A DNA stretch of 32,240 nucleotides from Bacteroides sp. (GTDB lineage: Bacteria > Bacteroidota > Bacteroidia > Bacteroidales > Bacteroidaceae): positions 1 to 32,240 of the forward strand of contig JAUNJD010000011.1 in assembly GCA_030523205.1 (NCBI GenBank). The letters run 5' to 3'. Numbering within the stretch: the stretch's first letter is position 1; every line of letters starts with the position of its first letter. The notes below the pieces were generated by a model that did not search any database, was not told the origin of the DNA, and saw only the letters and a program-made list of their open reading frames with translations. Positions 1-7,890 of this stretch are shown here, piece by piece. The translations under genes and the position numbers were made by a program.

Positions 1-288
1 GTAAATGATGTATATGATTTGTGGATTTCACTAAAACGCAATTTAAAGGATAATAGGGCTGTGTTCGAGCAGGTGTATGAGCACGAATGCCGTGTGTCTA
101 AGATGATTGACGAACTTGTTGACGTTGCTTCGGCCGAGAAAGACAAGGCTACTCAGGATTTCTTGTGGGGCTTCGTCCGTGAGCAAGTAGAAGAAGAAGC
201 TACTGCGTCGGGTATCGTTGATATGCTGAAGCGTGCCGGAGAAACGGGCGTTTACTATGTAGATTCCAAGTTGGGAGAACGTAAGTAA
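1..288 (+). CDS. ftnA: Ferritin, C-terminal part (5' end outside window)
   Basis: The reading frame is open from the first base and ends in TAA at 286-288, giving the last 95 residues of what should be a protein of about 160 residues. The helical sequence contains the E-x-x-V-S-x-M-I-D-E-L helix and the F-L-W-G-F-V-x-E-Q-V-E-E-E segment, which is the fourth helix of bacterial non-haem ferritins. The glutamate of Q-V-E-E-E is the usual ferroxidase-centre position. Ferritins assemble into 24-mer cytoplasmic shells that oxidise Fe(II) and store Fe(III), limiting Fenton chemistry in an anaerobe exposed to oxygen. A strong terminator follows 32 bases after the stop. The first helices, with the remaining iron ligands, are outside the window and cannot be checked. 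The gene symbol follows Bacteroides usage. Confidence 0.85.
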   Translation, partial: VNDVYDLWISLKRNLKDNRAVFEQVYEHECRVSKMIDELVDVASAEKDKATQDFLWGFVREQVEEEATASGIVDMLKRAGETGVYYVDSKLGERK

Positions 289-320
289 CCCTCGGGTGTA
301 ACGAACTGATAACACAACGG

Positions 321-368
321 AAGTGGCAGAGCGGGTAGGTTGATACCGTGCTCTGCCACTTCTTTTTT
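321..368 (+). terminator. Rho-independent terminator after ferritin
   Basis: A perfect 12-bp stem (321-332 with 350-361, arms AAGTGGCAGAGC and GCTCTGCCACTT) has a 17-base loop and is followed by TCTTTTTT. The U-run lies on the plus strand only, so it ends ferritin transcription and not the converging kbl message. Confidence 0.85.
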
Positions 369-419
369 GAGGGGGAGCGCCCGAGAACTCCTTTCGGAAT
401 ATCTTTCAGACGCGGATGA

Positions 420-1607
420 CTATTTCAGCACTCCCAGTTCTTTTCCTACTTTGATAAAGGCTGCGATGCACTTGTCCAAGTGCTCCTTTTTGTGTCCTGC
501 AGAGATTTGTACCCGGATGCGTGCCTGTCCTTTCGGTACGACGGGGTAGTAGAATCCGGTGACGTAGATGCCTTCTTCCTGCATACGGGCGGCATAGACT
601 TGCGACAGCTTGGCATCGTATAGCATCACGGCGCAGATGGCGCTCTGTGTGGGTTTGATGTCGAAACCGGCTGCCGTCATTTGGTCGCGGAAGTAGCCGA
701 CGTTCTCTACCAGCTTATCGTGGAGGGCGTTGCTCTCTTTCAGCATCTTGAATACTTCGAGGCCTGCGCCGATAACCGCCGGTGCCACCGAGTTGGAGAA
801 CAGGTAAGGACGGCTGCGTTGGCGCAGCAGCTCTATAATCTCTTTGCGACCCGTTGTGAAGCCACCCATGGCACCGCCGAAAGCCTTTCCGAGCGTGCCG
901 GTATAGATGTCTATGCGGCCATATGTCTGGTAAAGTTCACTGACTCCATGTCCCGTAGGGCCTACCACACCCGCCGAGTGCGACTCATCTACCATGACCA
1001 ATGCGTCATATTTCTCGGCCAGGTCGCAAATCTTGTCCATCGGTGCCACGTTGCCGTCCATCGAAAATACGCCGTCGGTAACGACGATACGGAATCGTTG
1101 CGCCTGTGCTTCTTGCAGACATTTCTCCAATTCAGCCATGTCGGCGTTGGCGTAGCGGTAACGTTTAGCCTTGCAGAGGCGTACGCCGTCGATGATGGAA
1201 GCATGGTTCAGCGAGTCGGAGATGATGGCATCCTCTTCGGTAAAGAGAGGCTCGAACACACCGCCGTTGGCGTCGAAGCAGGCGGCATACAGAATGGTAT
1301 CTTCCGTGTGGAAGTAGTCGGAGATGGCCGCTTCCAGTTCTTTGTGTATATCCTGCGTTCCGCAGATGAAGCGTACGGAAGACATTCCGTAGCCACGTCG
1401 TTCCATCATCTTTTGGGCGGCGGCAATCAGTCGCGGATGATTGGACAAGCCCAGATAGTTGTTGGCGCAGAAGTTCAGCACTTCCTGACCTTTTACCGTG
1501 ATGGCCGCCTGTTGGGCACTTTCAATCAGCCGTTCTTCTTTGTAGAGGCCGGCTTCTTTGATTTCAGCAATCGTGTTGCTGAGATAGTCTTTCATTTTAC
1601 CGTACAT
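420..1607 (-). CDS. kbl: Glycine C-acetyltransferase (2-amino-3-ketobutyrate CoA ligase)
   Basis: A 395-residue fold-type I PLP enzyme of the alpha-oxoamine synthase family, with the length usual for KBL. It cleaves 2-amino-3-ketobutyrate with CoA to glycine and acetyl-CoA, the second step of threonine breakdown. Visible landmarks are N-F-C-A-N-N-Y-L-G-L near residue 45, the D-E-S-H-S-A-G motif near 207 (PLP ring contact), and T-G-T-L-G-K-A-F-G-G with the Schiff-base lysine at 241. The related enzymes BioF and SPT share this fold, but the closeness to KBL and the divergent neighbour tdh settle the assignment. A start at the methionine 12 bases further in (M5, MKDYLSN) is also possible. No clear promoter could be picked in the 158-base gap to tdh on this strand. 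Confidence 0.93.
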   Translation of the reverse strand: MYGKMKDYLSNTIAEIKEAGLYKEERLIESAQQAAITVKGQEVLNFCANNYLGLSNHPRLIAAAQKMMERRGYGMSSVRFICGTQDIHKELEAAISDYFHTEDTILYAACFDANGGVFEPLFTEEDAIISDSLNHASIIDGVRLCKAKRYRYANADMAELEKCLQEAQAQRFRIVVTDGVFSMDGNVAPMDKICDLAEKYDALVMVDESHSAGVVGPTGHGVSELYQTYGRIDIYTGTLGKAFGGAMGGFTTGRKEIIELLRQRSRPYLFSNSVAPAVIGAGLEVFKMLKESNALHDKLVENVGYFRDQMTAAGFDIKPTQSAICAVMLYDAKLSQVYAARMQEEGIYVTGFYYPVVPKGQARIRVQISAGHKKEHLDKCIAAFIKVGKELGVLK

Positions 1608-1718
1608 AGTTTTTTAGTTTTTGGGGAGTGACATATCTTTGTTACATTCTCTACAAAGGACATCATTTTTCTTTGAATAAACAATAGCAGGATGATAGAA
1701 ACATGAAAAAAAAGTGTG

Positions 1719-1726
1719 TATATTTG
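1719..1726 (+). promoter_or_regulatory. Probable -7 element for tdh
   Basis: TATATTTG fits the Bacteroidetes -7 consensus TAnnTTTG exactly and lies 40 bases before the tdh start. No TTTG is found at the expected distance upstream, so only half of the promoter pattern is present. Confidence 0.4.
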
Positions 1727-1765
1727 CACTTTCATTATTAACGAATAGCTTATAGATTAAGTCGT

Positions 1766-2722
1766 ATGAAGAATATTTTGGTAATAGGAGCTACCGGACA
1801 GATAGGTTCGGAACTCACATTGGAGCTGCGCAAACGTTACGGCGATGACAATGTAATAGCCGGATATATTCCCAGTGCCATGCCCAAAGGTGAGCTGAAA
1901 GCTTCCGGTCCGTCGGCCATTGCCGACGTTACCGACCGTCAATCGATAGAGGTAGTGGCACGTCAGTTCAAGGTTGATACGATTTACAATCTGGCAGCAT
2001 TACTGTCCGTTGTCGCTGAAAGCCGTCCGGCCATGGCTTGGAAAATCGGCATCGATGGCTTGTGGAATGTGCTGGAGGTGGCTCGCGAATACGGTTGTGC
2101 TGTGTTCACCCCGAGTTCCATCGGTTCCTTCGGCGATACCACGCCCCATGTCAATACGCCGCAGGACACCACACAGCGTCCGCGCACCATGTATGGCGTG
2201 ACGAAGGTGACTACCGAACTGCTGAGCGACTACTACTTCACGAAATACGGTGTAGATACGCGCTCCGTCCGTTTCCCGGGTATCATTTCCAATGTGACCC
2301 CTCCGGGCGGTGGTACCACGGACTATGCGGTCGATATATTCTATTCGGCCGTGAGAGGTGAGAAGTTTATCTGTCCACTGAAGGAAGGTACCTATATGGA
2401 CATGATGTATATGCCCGATGCCATACATGCCGCCATTTCGCTGATGGAGGCCGACCCCGAACGGTTGGTGCATCGCAATGCATTCAACATCACTTCCATG
2501 AGTTTCTCGCCCGAAATCATATACGCTGCCATCAAGAAGCACATGCCCGACTTCGTGATGGAGTATAAGATAGACCCATTGAAACAGGCGATAGCCGACA
2601 GTTGGCCCGACTCGCTGGATGATTCGTGTGCCCGTCGCGAATGGGACTGGAAGCCCCTTTACAACCTGGAGACGATGACAGTAGATATGCTTGAAAAATT
2701 AAAAGCTAAATTAAATAAGTGA
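1766..2722 (+). CDS. tdh: L-threonine 3-dehydrogenase, short-chain (epimerase-like) type
   Basis: A 318-residue extended short-chain dehydrogenase with the NAD-binding G-A-T-G-Q-I-G motif at residues 8-14, the S-S-I-G-S-F-G catalytic serine region around 117-123 and Y-G-V-T-K (Tyr143, Lys147). The sequence resembles the UDP-galactose-epimerase-like threonine dehydrogenases, not the zinc-dependent alcohol-dehydrogenase-type Tdh of E. coli. The predicted reaction is L-threonine plus NAD+ to 2-amino-3-ketobutyrate, which is the substrate of the divergently encoded KBL. Database annotation of this type often reads only 'NAD-dependent epimerase'; the neighbour makes the dehydrogenase role much more likely. 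The lipoprotein gene that follows starts 19 bases after the stop, so the two may be co-transcribed. Confidence 0.88.
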   Translation: MKNILVIGATGQIGSELTLELRKRYGDDNVIAGYIPSAMPKGELKASGPSAIADVTDRQSIEVVARQFKVDTIYNLAALLSVVAESRPAMAWKIGIDGLWNVLEVAREYGCAVFTPSSIGSFGDTTPHVNTPQDTTQRPRTMYGVTKVTTELLSDYYFTKYGVDTRSVRFPGIISNVTPPGGGTTDYAVDIFYSAVRGEKFICPLKEGTYMDMMYMPDAIHAAISLMEADPERLVHRNAFNITSMSFSPEIIYAAIKKHMPDFVMEYKIDPLKQAIADSWPDSLDDSCARREWDWKPLYNLETMTVDMLEKLKAKLNK

Positions 2723-2741
2723 TCTTGACGGTCCGCAGAAA

Positions 2742-3596
2742 ATGAAAAAATTGTTTTTGGGATTCTTGTTTCTTGCCTTGTTTGTTTCCTGTGGAAACAA
2801 AAAGACAAAAATAGATCCTTTCTCTACTTTTACTGAGATGGTGGATTCGGCCTCGCATACAGGGGTGGCCGATACGTTGCAGGCGGCAGAGGTGCAAGAA
2901 GAACCGAAGCCGATGGAAGCCGATGAACTGTTTGACGATTTTGTTTTCAACTATGCATCCGATGAGGCCTTGCAACGGCAGAGAACCGAATTTCCTTTGC
3001 CTTTCTACAACGACGATACGCCTACTCGCATCGAGGAGAAAGATTGGAAACATGATTACCTGTTCACTCAGCAGAACTGCTACACCTTGCTCTTCGACAA
3101 CGAAGAAGACATGGACATGGTGGGCGACACTACCTTGACTTCCGTGCAGGTGGAATGGATTTTTCTGGATACGCGCATGGTGAAGAAATACTACTTCGAG
3201 CGCAAGCGTGGAATGTGGATGCTGGAAGCCATCAACTTGCGACACATCGAAAAGGGTGAGAACGAGAATTTCGTGGAGTTCTACACAAATTTTGCGGCAG
3301 ACAGCCTCTATCAGAGCCGACACATCCACAATCCGCTTCAGTTCATAACGATTGACCCAGACGATGAGTTTTCCATCCTGGAGACGACGATGGACGTGAA
3401 TCAGTGGTTTGCCTTCCGGCCTACCTTGCCGACCGACCGCCTGTCCAACATTAATTACGGACAGAAGAACGAAGACCTGTCCAATTCCAAAATACTGAAG
3501 GTGAACGGTATCGGAAACGGATATTCCAATGTGTTCTACTTCCGGAAACGGGGAGGGGAGTGGGAACTGTATAAATACGAAGATACAAGCATCTGA
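2742..3596 (+). CDS. DUF4348-like lipoprotein
   Basis: A 284-residue predicted lipoprotein of unknown function. The N-terminus has a short signal peptide ending in L-F-V-S-C, with the lipid-bearing cysteine at residue 17. An acidic low-complexity linker (about 35-65) follows, then a compact domain rich in aromatic and charged residues to the C-terminus. I assign it to DUF4348, a family largely confined to Bacteroidetes, from general resemblance (D-x-F-x-x-F-N-Y-x-S-D at the domain start, W-x-L-Y-K-Y at the end). It lies between tdh and murB in the same direction with short gaps, so a cell-envelope role is conceivable but unproven. No catalytic motif can be seen. Confidence 0.75.
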   Translation: MKKLFLGFLFLALFVSCGNKKTKIDPFSTFTEMVDSASHTGVADTLQAAEVQEEPKPMEADELFDDFVFNYASDEALQRQRTEFPLPFYNDDTPTRIEEKDWKHDYLFTQQNCYTLLFDNEEDMDMVGDTTLTSVQVEWIFLDTRMVKKYYFERKRGMWMLEAINLRHIEKGENENFVEFYTNFAADSLYQSRHIHNPLQFITIDPDDEFSILETTMDVNQWFAFRPTLPTDRLSNINYGQKNEDLSNSKILKVNGIGNGYSNVFYFRKRGGEWELYKYEDTSI

Positions 3597-3598
3597 GG

Positions 3599-3622
3599 CC
3601 GGCGGAATGCAGATTCCTCCGG
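3599..3622 (+). other. Intercistronic hairpin between the lipoprotein gene and murB
   Basis: The arms CCGGCGGAAT and ATTCCTCCGG pair with one mismatch around a four-base loop, beginning three bases after the lipoprotein stop codon. No U-run follows, so it is more likely an mRNA-processing or stability element than a terminator. Confidence 0.4.
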
Positions 3623-3663
3623 ATAACCTTCTCCGTAAGATTAATAAAAAAACATTTGAAAGC

Positions 3664-4662
3664 ATGACGATAGAAGAAAACAAAAGCATTCCCAATACAT
3701 TCGGACTGGATGTAAAGGCTAAACTATGGTTGGAATACGAAAGCTCGAAAGAGTTGCGCGAAATAATTACCACCCAGAAAATCATTTTCCCTTATCTGCA
3801 TGTGGGGGCATGTAGCAATATGCTGTTCTTGGGTGACTACGACGGAACTGTGTTGCACTCGGGCATCTGGTACATCGAGACGGCTGGGATGAACGGGAAT
3901 ACCGCTTTGGTGCGTGCCGGTGCTGGTACGTCTTGGGATGCTCTTGTGACCTATTGTGTGAAGAACAACTACTATGGTGCGGAGAACCTTTCGCACATTC
4001 CCGGTGAAGTAGGGTCGGCCGTTGTGCAGAACATCGGTGCGTATGGTGTAGAGGTGAAGGACCTGAAACCGTATGTAGAAACGATGGATATATACGGAAA
4101 CACCCGTACTTACAGCTGGGAGGAATGTGAGTTCGGATACCGGCAGAGCATCTTCAAGCGTCCGGAGATGAAGAACGTCTTCATCACTTCTGTCACATTT
4201 CACTTGAGTCGTCACGAACAATATAAGTTGGACTACGGTGCCATTCGCGAGGAACTGAAGAAATACCCGAAGGTGAACTTACGCACGGTGCGCGAAGTGA
4301 TTATAGAAATACGGGACAGCAAACTGCCCGATCCCGATAAGCTGGGCAATGCGGGCAGCTTCTTCATGAATCCTGTCATTCCGCGCGTCCGTTACGAAAT
4401 TCTAAAACTGGATTTCCCCGACATCCCTTCCTATCCGGTGGACGAGGAGCGGGTGAAGGTTCCGGCTGCTTGGCTGATAGAGCAGTGCGGCTGGAAGGGG
4501 CGTTCGTGGGGACCGGCTGCCGTACACGACAAGCAGCCTTTGGTATTGGTGAATCGGGGCGGTGCCACGGGAAAAGACATTCTGGCGCTTTCCGATGCCA
4601 TAAGGATGTCGGTACGCGAGAGATTCGGCATCGACATTCGTCCCGAAGTAAACATTATATAG
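3664..4662 (+). CDS. murB: UDP-N-acetylenolpyruvoylglucosamine reductase
   Basis: A 332-residue FAD enzyme that reduces UDP-GlcNAc-enolpyruvate to UDP-MurNAc in cytoplasmic peptidoglycan synthesis. The FAD-binding half shows the H-V-G-A-C-S-N-M-L-F region (46-55) and H-I-P-G-E-V-G-S-A-V-V-Q-N-I-G-A-Y-G (111-128). The catalytic half shows Y-R-Q-S-I-F with Arg160, G-N-A-G-S-F-F-M-N-P with the proton-donor serine at 232, and the C-terminal R-P-E-V with Glu328. The open frame extends upstream to 3529, but that would overlap the lipoprotein gene by 68 bases and add residues not seen in MurB, so the ATG at 3664 is chosen. The length is close to E. coli MurB (342). Confidence 0.95.
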   Translation: MTIEENKSIPNTFGLDVKAKLWLEYESSKELREIITTQKIIFPYLHVGACSNMLFLGDYDGTVLHSGIWYIETAGMNGNTALVRAGAGTSWDALVTYCVKNNYYGAENLSHIPGEVGSAVVQNIGAYGVEVKDLKPYVETMDIYGNTRTYSWEECEFGYRQSIFKRPEMKNVFITSVTFHLSRHEQYKLDYGAIREELKKYPKVNLRTVREVIIEIRDSKLPDPDKLGNAGSFFMNPVIPRVRYEILKLDFPDIPSYPVDEERVKVPAAWLIEQCGWKGRSWGPAAVHDKQPLVLVNRGGATGKDILALSDAIRMSVRERFGIDIRPEVNII

Positions 4663-4686
4663 AAATAACCTTCAGACTTCAACACT

Positions 4687-5451
4687 ATGCGGTTAAGAAT
4701 ATTAGGAAGCGGAACTTCGACAGGTGTACCCGAGATAGGGTGTACCTGTCCGGTATGTACCTCAGCCGACCCGCGCGATCGTCGCTTGCGGGCTTCTTCC
4801 CTGATACACACGGGCGATGCCGTGATACTGATGGACTGCGGTCCCGACTTCAGGGAGCAGATGCTGCAAGTGTCCCCTTTCGAGAAGATAGATGGCGTGC
4901 TCATCTCTCATGAGCATTACGACCATGTGGGAGGCCTCGACGACTTGCGTCCGTTCTGTCGCTTTGGCGAGATTCCCATTTACTCGGATGTCTATACGGC
5001 CGACCATTTCCGGGTGCGTATGCCCTACTGCTTTGCCGAACGTAAGTATCCGGGTGTTCCCCGCATTTATTCGGTAGTGGTGGAAGCCGGGAAGCCCTTC
5101 TTCATTCGTCAGACCGAGGTGGTGCCCTTCTGTGTAATGCATGGCAGATTGCCCATCCTAGGCTACCGCATAGGCGGGCGCATGGCCTACATCACCGATA
5201 TGCTGACTATGCCCGAAGAATCGTATGACCTGCTGAAGGACCTCGACCTGCTGATAATAAACGCTTTGCGAACGAAGCCACACAATACACATCAGACCAT
5301 TCAGGAAGCCTTGCAGGCAGCCCGTCGCATCGGTGCCCGCGAAACCTACTTCATCCACATGAGCCATCATGCCGGACTTCATGCCGAGATTGATAGTCAA
5401 CTTCCTCCGCACGTGCATTTTGCCTACGATGGAATGGAAATAGAATTTTAA
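4687..5451 (+). CDS. PhnP-like MBL-fold metallohydrolase (cyclic phosphate phosphodiesterase family)
   Basis: A 254-residue metallo-beta-lactamase-fold protein. The dinuclear metal motif H-E-H-Y-D-H is at residues 75-80, and a C-x-C-x-x-C cluster at 19-24 (G-C-T-C-P-V-C) matches the extra zinc site of PhnP, the phosphoribosyl cyclic phosphate phosphodiesterase. Further ligands are probably H130-G-R-L in C-V-M-H-G-R, the Asp of Y-I-T-D-M and the His of S-H-H-A-G. No phn genes are nearby, so the true substrate in this organism is open; a general cyclic phosphodiester or nucleotide hydrolase is the safe reading. It starts 24 bases after murB and is probably in the same transcript. Confidence 0.82.
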   Translation: MRLRILGSGTSTGVPEIGCTCPVCTSADPRDRRLRASSLIHTGDAVILMDCGPDFREQMLQVSPFEKIDGVLISHEHYDHVGGLDDLRPFCRFGEIPIYSDVYTADHFRVRMPYCFAERKYPGVPRIYSVVVEAGKPFFIRQTEVVPFCVMHGRLPILGYRIGGRMAYITDMLTMPEESYDLLKDLDLLIINALRTKPHNTHQTIQEALQAARRIGARETYFIHMSHHAGLHAEIDSQLPPHVHFAYDGMEIEF

Positions 5452-5492
5452 TTAGAAAATTTAAGCAGTTTATAAAGTTTCTGAACATTTAT

Positions 5493-5523
5493 TTTGTTTT
5501 GTTAGGGGAAATGTTTATTTTTG
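5493..5523 (+). promoter_or_regulatory. Bacteroidetes-type promoter for the DUF3352-like gene
   Basis: TTTG at 5493-5496, a 19-base spacer and TATTTTTG at 5516-5523 match the consensus TTTG/N19/TAnnTTTG exactly. Transcription would start near 5530, leaving a very short leader before the ATG at 5547. Confidence 0.75.
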
Positions 5524-5546
5524 CCAAAACTTGAAACAAGAATAAC

Positions 5547-7196
5547 ATGAGGCTCCGCTTGATTATACGAATAGCTATCATCGTGTCCGTAGTGTTGCTA
5601 TGTACGGGGTTTGGCGTGTACTCTTTCTTGCGCCTCGATGCAGCAGACAGGCAGCGGGACTTCAATTTGTATGAGTTGGTGCCGCAGGATGCCGTAGCCC
5701 TCGTCGAAACAGACCGTATGGCCGAGTTGGTATCGGACATCGACGAACTTCATTGCAGCAAAGACAACCATTTTCTTCCCATTTCCGAACTGTTTGTTTA
5801 TCTGAAGAAATACTTCTACACTTTTGTTGATGATACTCCCCACGGACTCAGTAAGCAGATGAACAAGATGTTGCTGAGCTTCCACGAACCGGACGATGCC
5901 TTGAACCAAGTGCTGTATTGCAGTTTGGGAGCCGATGACCCGCAATTGGTGGAAGCCTTCATACAGAAGTATAGTTCGAGCACATTCCCCTCAAGAACAT
6001 TCGAGTACAAAGGTGAAGACATTCATATCTATCCGATGGCCGGCGGACGCTTCTTGGCCGCTTATTTCACTTCCGATTTTTTGGCTGTCAGTTTTCAGAA
6101 ACGGTTGATAGAGCAGGTGATTGATGCTTACCGTTCCGATCGTTCCCTGATGCAGCTTCCTTCTTTCCGGGCAATGCATACGGAGAAGCGGACCAATGTG
6201 TCGGCTACGGTTTATGTTCGCATGAAGTCGGTGGATATGGGCAAGGGTAGTGACAGCCTCCAGACGACAGCCCTGCTGGGCAACTGGGCAGAATTCGACT
6301 TGAAACTGAGTGGTGAAGGTATCTATTGTTCTGGGATAAGCCATGAGGCAGACTCCATGCTTACCTTTATCAACATCTTGGGTAAGCAACGTCCGGTTGA
6401 AGAGTTCCCGGGGAAGCAACTTCCGGCCTCTACCTTCTTCTATGACTGTCTGTCTATATCGGACAAGGAAGCGATGTTCGGTTTTACGGCTTCTCAGGAA
6501 TATGCCAAATCTTCCTATTCCGACTATATAAAAGACCGTGATAAGGAGTGGATAGACTTCGTAAGCGAACTGGGTGGTGAGCAGGCTATCTCCTGCCTGT
6601 TTCAATCGAAAGACACGACCGACAAACATCCGTGTGCCGTGCTGAGCCTGCCACTGAAGGATGCTGCGCAGGCCGAGAAAAAGTTGCAGTCGTTGCTTTA
6701 TACGACTCCCAAAGAGAAAGACGCTCCCCCCTTGCCGAAGCTGTCTCCGGAGTATGCCCGCTATCCCAAAGCTCGCTGGTACCGACAGTATATTCTGCCA
6801 CGTAACACTTTGTTGACCCAGTTGTCGGGTGTGGCCGAATCTTCGCTTTATTCATATGCCTGTTTCTATAAGGGAGCTATGCTGTTGGCTTCCGATGCCC
6901 GCAGCCTTTCGGCCTACATCGATGCAATGGAGAGGGGAGAGGTGCTGGAAGGTGTTTCGGCGTACGAAGAAGTAGTCAGCAGTTTGTCGCAATCCTATCG
7001 TTTTGTGATGATGGCCGACTTGGGTGAGGTATTCCGTCAGCCGGAAGCATACGTCCGATTGGTTCCCAATTTCTTCTTCCGTCAGGCCGATTTCTTCCGT
7101 CATTTTATGCTTTCCATCCAGTTCACGTGCAGTGAAGGAGTCGTTTATCCGAACATCGTCCTCCTCTATAAAGGCGATCCTAAACTCGTGGACTGA
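5547..7196 (+). CDS. DUF3352-like membrane-anchored protein
   Basis: A 549-residue protein with one N-terminal membrane segment (about 7-26) after a short basic stretch; the rest should lie in the periplasm. It resembles DUF3352, a family of unknown function found in Bacteroidetes and cyanobacteria, with the typical opening L-x-x-L-V-P-Q-D-A-V-A-L-V-E soon after the anchor. No enzyme motif is visible. It has its own promoter, so it need not be co-transcribed with murB and the MBL gene. Its last codons (P-K-L-V-D) and stop lie inside the first unit of a 22-bp tandem repeat array, so the C-terminal end may have been shaped by the repeat. Confidence 0.72.
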   Translation: MRLRLIIRIAIIVSVVLLCTGFGVYSFLRLDAADRQRDFNLYELVPQDAVALVETDRMAELVSDIDELHCSKDNHFLPISELFVYLKKYFYTFVDDTPHGLSKQMNKMLLSFHEPDDALNQVLYCSLGADDPQLVEAFIQKYSSSTFPSRTFEYKGEDIHIYPMAGGRFLAAYFTSDFLAVSFQKRLIEQVIDAYRSDRSLMQLPSFRAMHTEKRTNVSATVYVRMKSVDMGKGSDSLQTTALLGNWAEFDLKLSGEGIYCSGISHEADSMLTFINILGKQRPVEEFPGKQLPASTFFYDCLSISDKEAMFGFTASQEYAKSSYSDYIKDRDKEWIDFVSELGGEQAISCLFQSKDTTDKHPCAVLSLPLKDAAQAEKKLQSLLYTTPKEKDAPPLPKLSPEYARYPKARWYRQYILPRNTLLTQLSGVAESSLYSYACFYKGAMLLASDARSLSAYIDAMERGEVLEGVSAYEEVVSSLSQSYRFVMMADLGEVFRQPEAYVRLVPNFFFRQADFFRHFMLSIQFTCSEGVVYPNIVLLYKGDPKLVD

Positions 7197-7310
7197 GCGT
7201 CCTAAACTCGTGGGTCGAACGTCCGAAATTGCAGGGCTAAGCAATCAAAACTCGTGGGATAATCAATGAAAACTCGTGGGGTGAGTGACGAAAACTCATG
7301 GAGTTTTGTT
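7179..7310 (+). repeat. Six tandem degenerate 22-bp repeats at a gene 3' end
   Basis: Six units of exactly 22 bp begin at 7179, 7201, 7223, 7245, 7267 and 7289. Five carry the core AAACTCGTGG or a one-base variant (CTCATGG in the last); the third is more diverged (AAATTGCAGG). The right half of each unit varies. The first unit contains the stop codon of the upstream gene. The last unit holds a small perfect hairpin, AAAACTC/GAGTTTT at 7291-7307, that may help end transcription. There are no spacers, so this is not CRISPR. Confidence 0.8.
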
Positions 7311-7330
7311 TGGCAGACCACGATAGCCTG

Positions 7331-7376
7331 AAAAAAGAAGCATCAGCCCGGGTCGATAGGACCATGGACTGATGCT
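7331..7376 (-). terminator. Rho-independent terminator of the DUF3127 gene
   Basis: Read on the minus strand, AGCATCAG (7376-7369) pairs with CTGATGCT (7346-7339) and is followed by TCTTTTTT. It lies 30 bases after the stop of the minus-strand gene. Confidence 0.8.
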
Positions 7377-7405
7377 CATCTCTTCTTATTGCTCATTCCG
7401 TCTTA

Positions 7406-7774
7406 TCAGAAAGGCAGGTCGTCCTTTGCATCGCCGGCAAGGAAATCCGGAGCGGCGGTCGGTGCGGGAGGAGGAACAGGGGCGCCCGGTGCCGGGGCGG
7501 CGGCAGACACACGTTCTACTTTCCAAGCACGGATACTGTTGAACCAACGATCTTGCCATTGGCGGGCATCTACGTCGAAAGAGACGGTCAGCTCTTCGCC
7601 CATCTGGATGTTGAATTGTGCTATTTTATCAGCCCCGAACACGTCGAAACACATCTTACGGGGATATTGGCTGTGGTCTTCTATTACATATTCTTGTACT
7701 TTCCACTCGTTGCCAGTCCTTGAAACTCCGCCTCTTTCGGGGAGTACAGCAATAATTTTTCCTGTAAATTCCAT
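7406..7774 (-). CDS. DUF3127 OB-fold-like protein with SSB-type C-terminal tip
   Basis: A 122-residue protein. Residues 1-90 resemble DUF3127, a short beta-rich family in Bacteroidetes that looks like an OB fold (M-E-F-T-G-K-I-I-A-V-L-P at the start, W-F-N-S-I-R-A-W at the end). Residues 92-113 form a Pro/Ala linker, and the protein ends in D-A-K-D-D-L-P-F. That ending closely resembles the acidic tip of bacterial SSB (D-D-D-I-P-F in E. coli), which binds many DNA-repair proteins. The layout of fold, flexible linker and acidic Pro-Phe tip is the SSB layout, but the fold itself is not a recognisable canonical SSB. It is transcribed away from dnaN. The inferred role is nucleic-acid binding with partner recruitment; neither is proven. 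Confidence 0.75.
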   Translation of the reverse strand: MEFTGKIIAVLPERGGVSRTGNEWKVQEYVIEDHSQYPRKMCFDVFGADKIAQFNIQMGEELTVSFDVDARQWQDRWFNSIRAWKVERVSAAAPAPGAPVPPPAPTAAPDFLAGDAKDDLPF

Positions 7775-7797
7775 TGTTCTCTATTTAAATGATGGGG

Positions 7798-7827
7798 CGA
7801 AGTTACAATTTTTTAGGAATATGCAAA
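7798..7827 (-). promoter_or_regulatory. Probable promoter of the DUF3127 gene
   Basis: On the minus strand TTTG (7827-7824), an 18-base spacer and TAACTTCG (7805-7798) match the consensus with one mismatch. The elements lie 24-53 bases before the start codon and back to back with the dnaN promoter. Confidence 0.5.
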
Positions 7828-7859
7828 GCATAATCTACTGTTTTTTCTTTGTATATTTC

Positions 7860-7890
7860 TTTGTCGTAGGAAATTCTTTTTCTAACTTTG
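7860..7890 (+). promoter_or_regulatory. Promoter of dnaN
   Basis: TTTG at 7860-7863, a 19-base spacer and TAACTTTG at 7883-7890 fit the Bacteroidetes consensus exactly. The message would carry a leader of about 110 bases before the ATG at 8011. Confidence 0.8.

Noticed and set aside
681..1631. 316-residue plus-strand frame opposite kbl
   Set aside because: kbl on the minus strand has full PLP-enzyme motifs; this frame has none.
2706..3785. 359-residue minus-strand frame opposite the lipoprotein gene
   Set aside because: The plus strand holds a clear lipobox protein; the antisense frame has no family signature.
7179..7310. CRISPR array
   Set aside because: The units are contiguous with no spacers and no cas genes are present.
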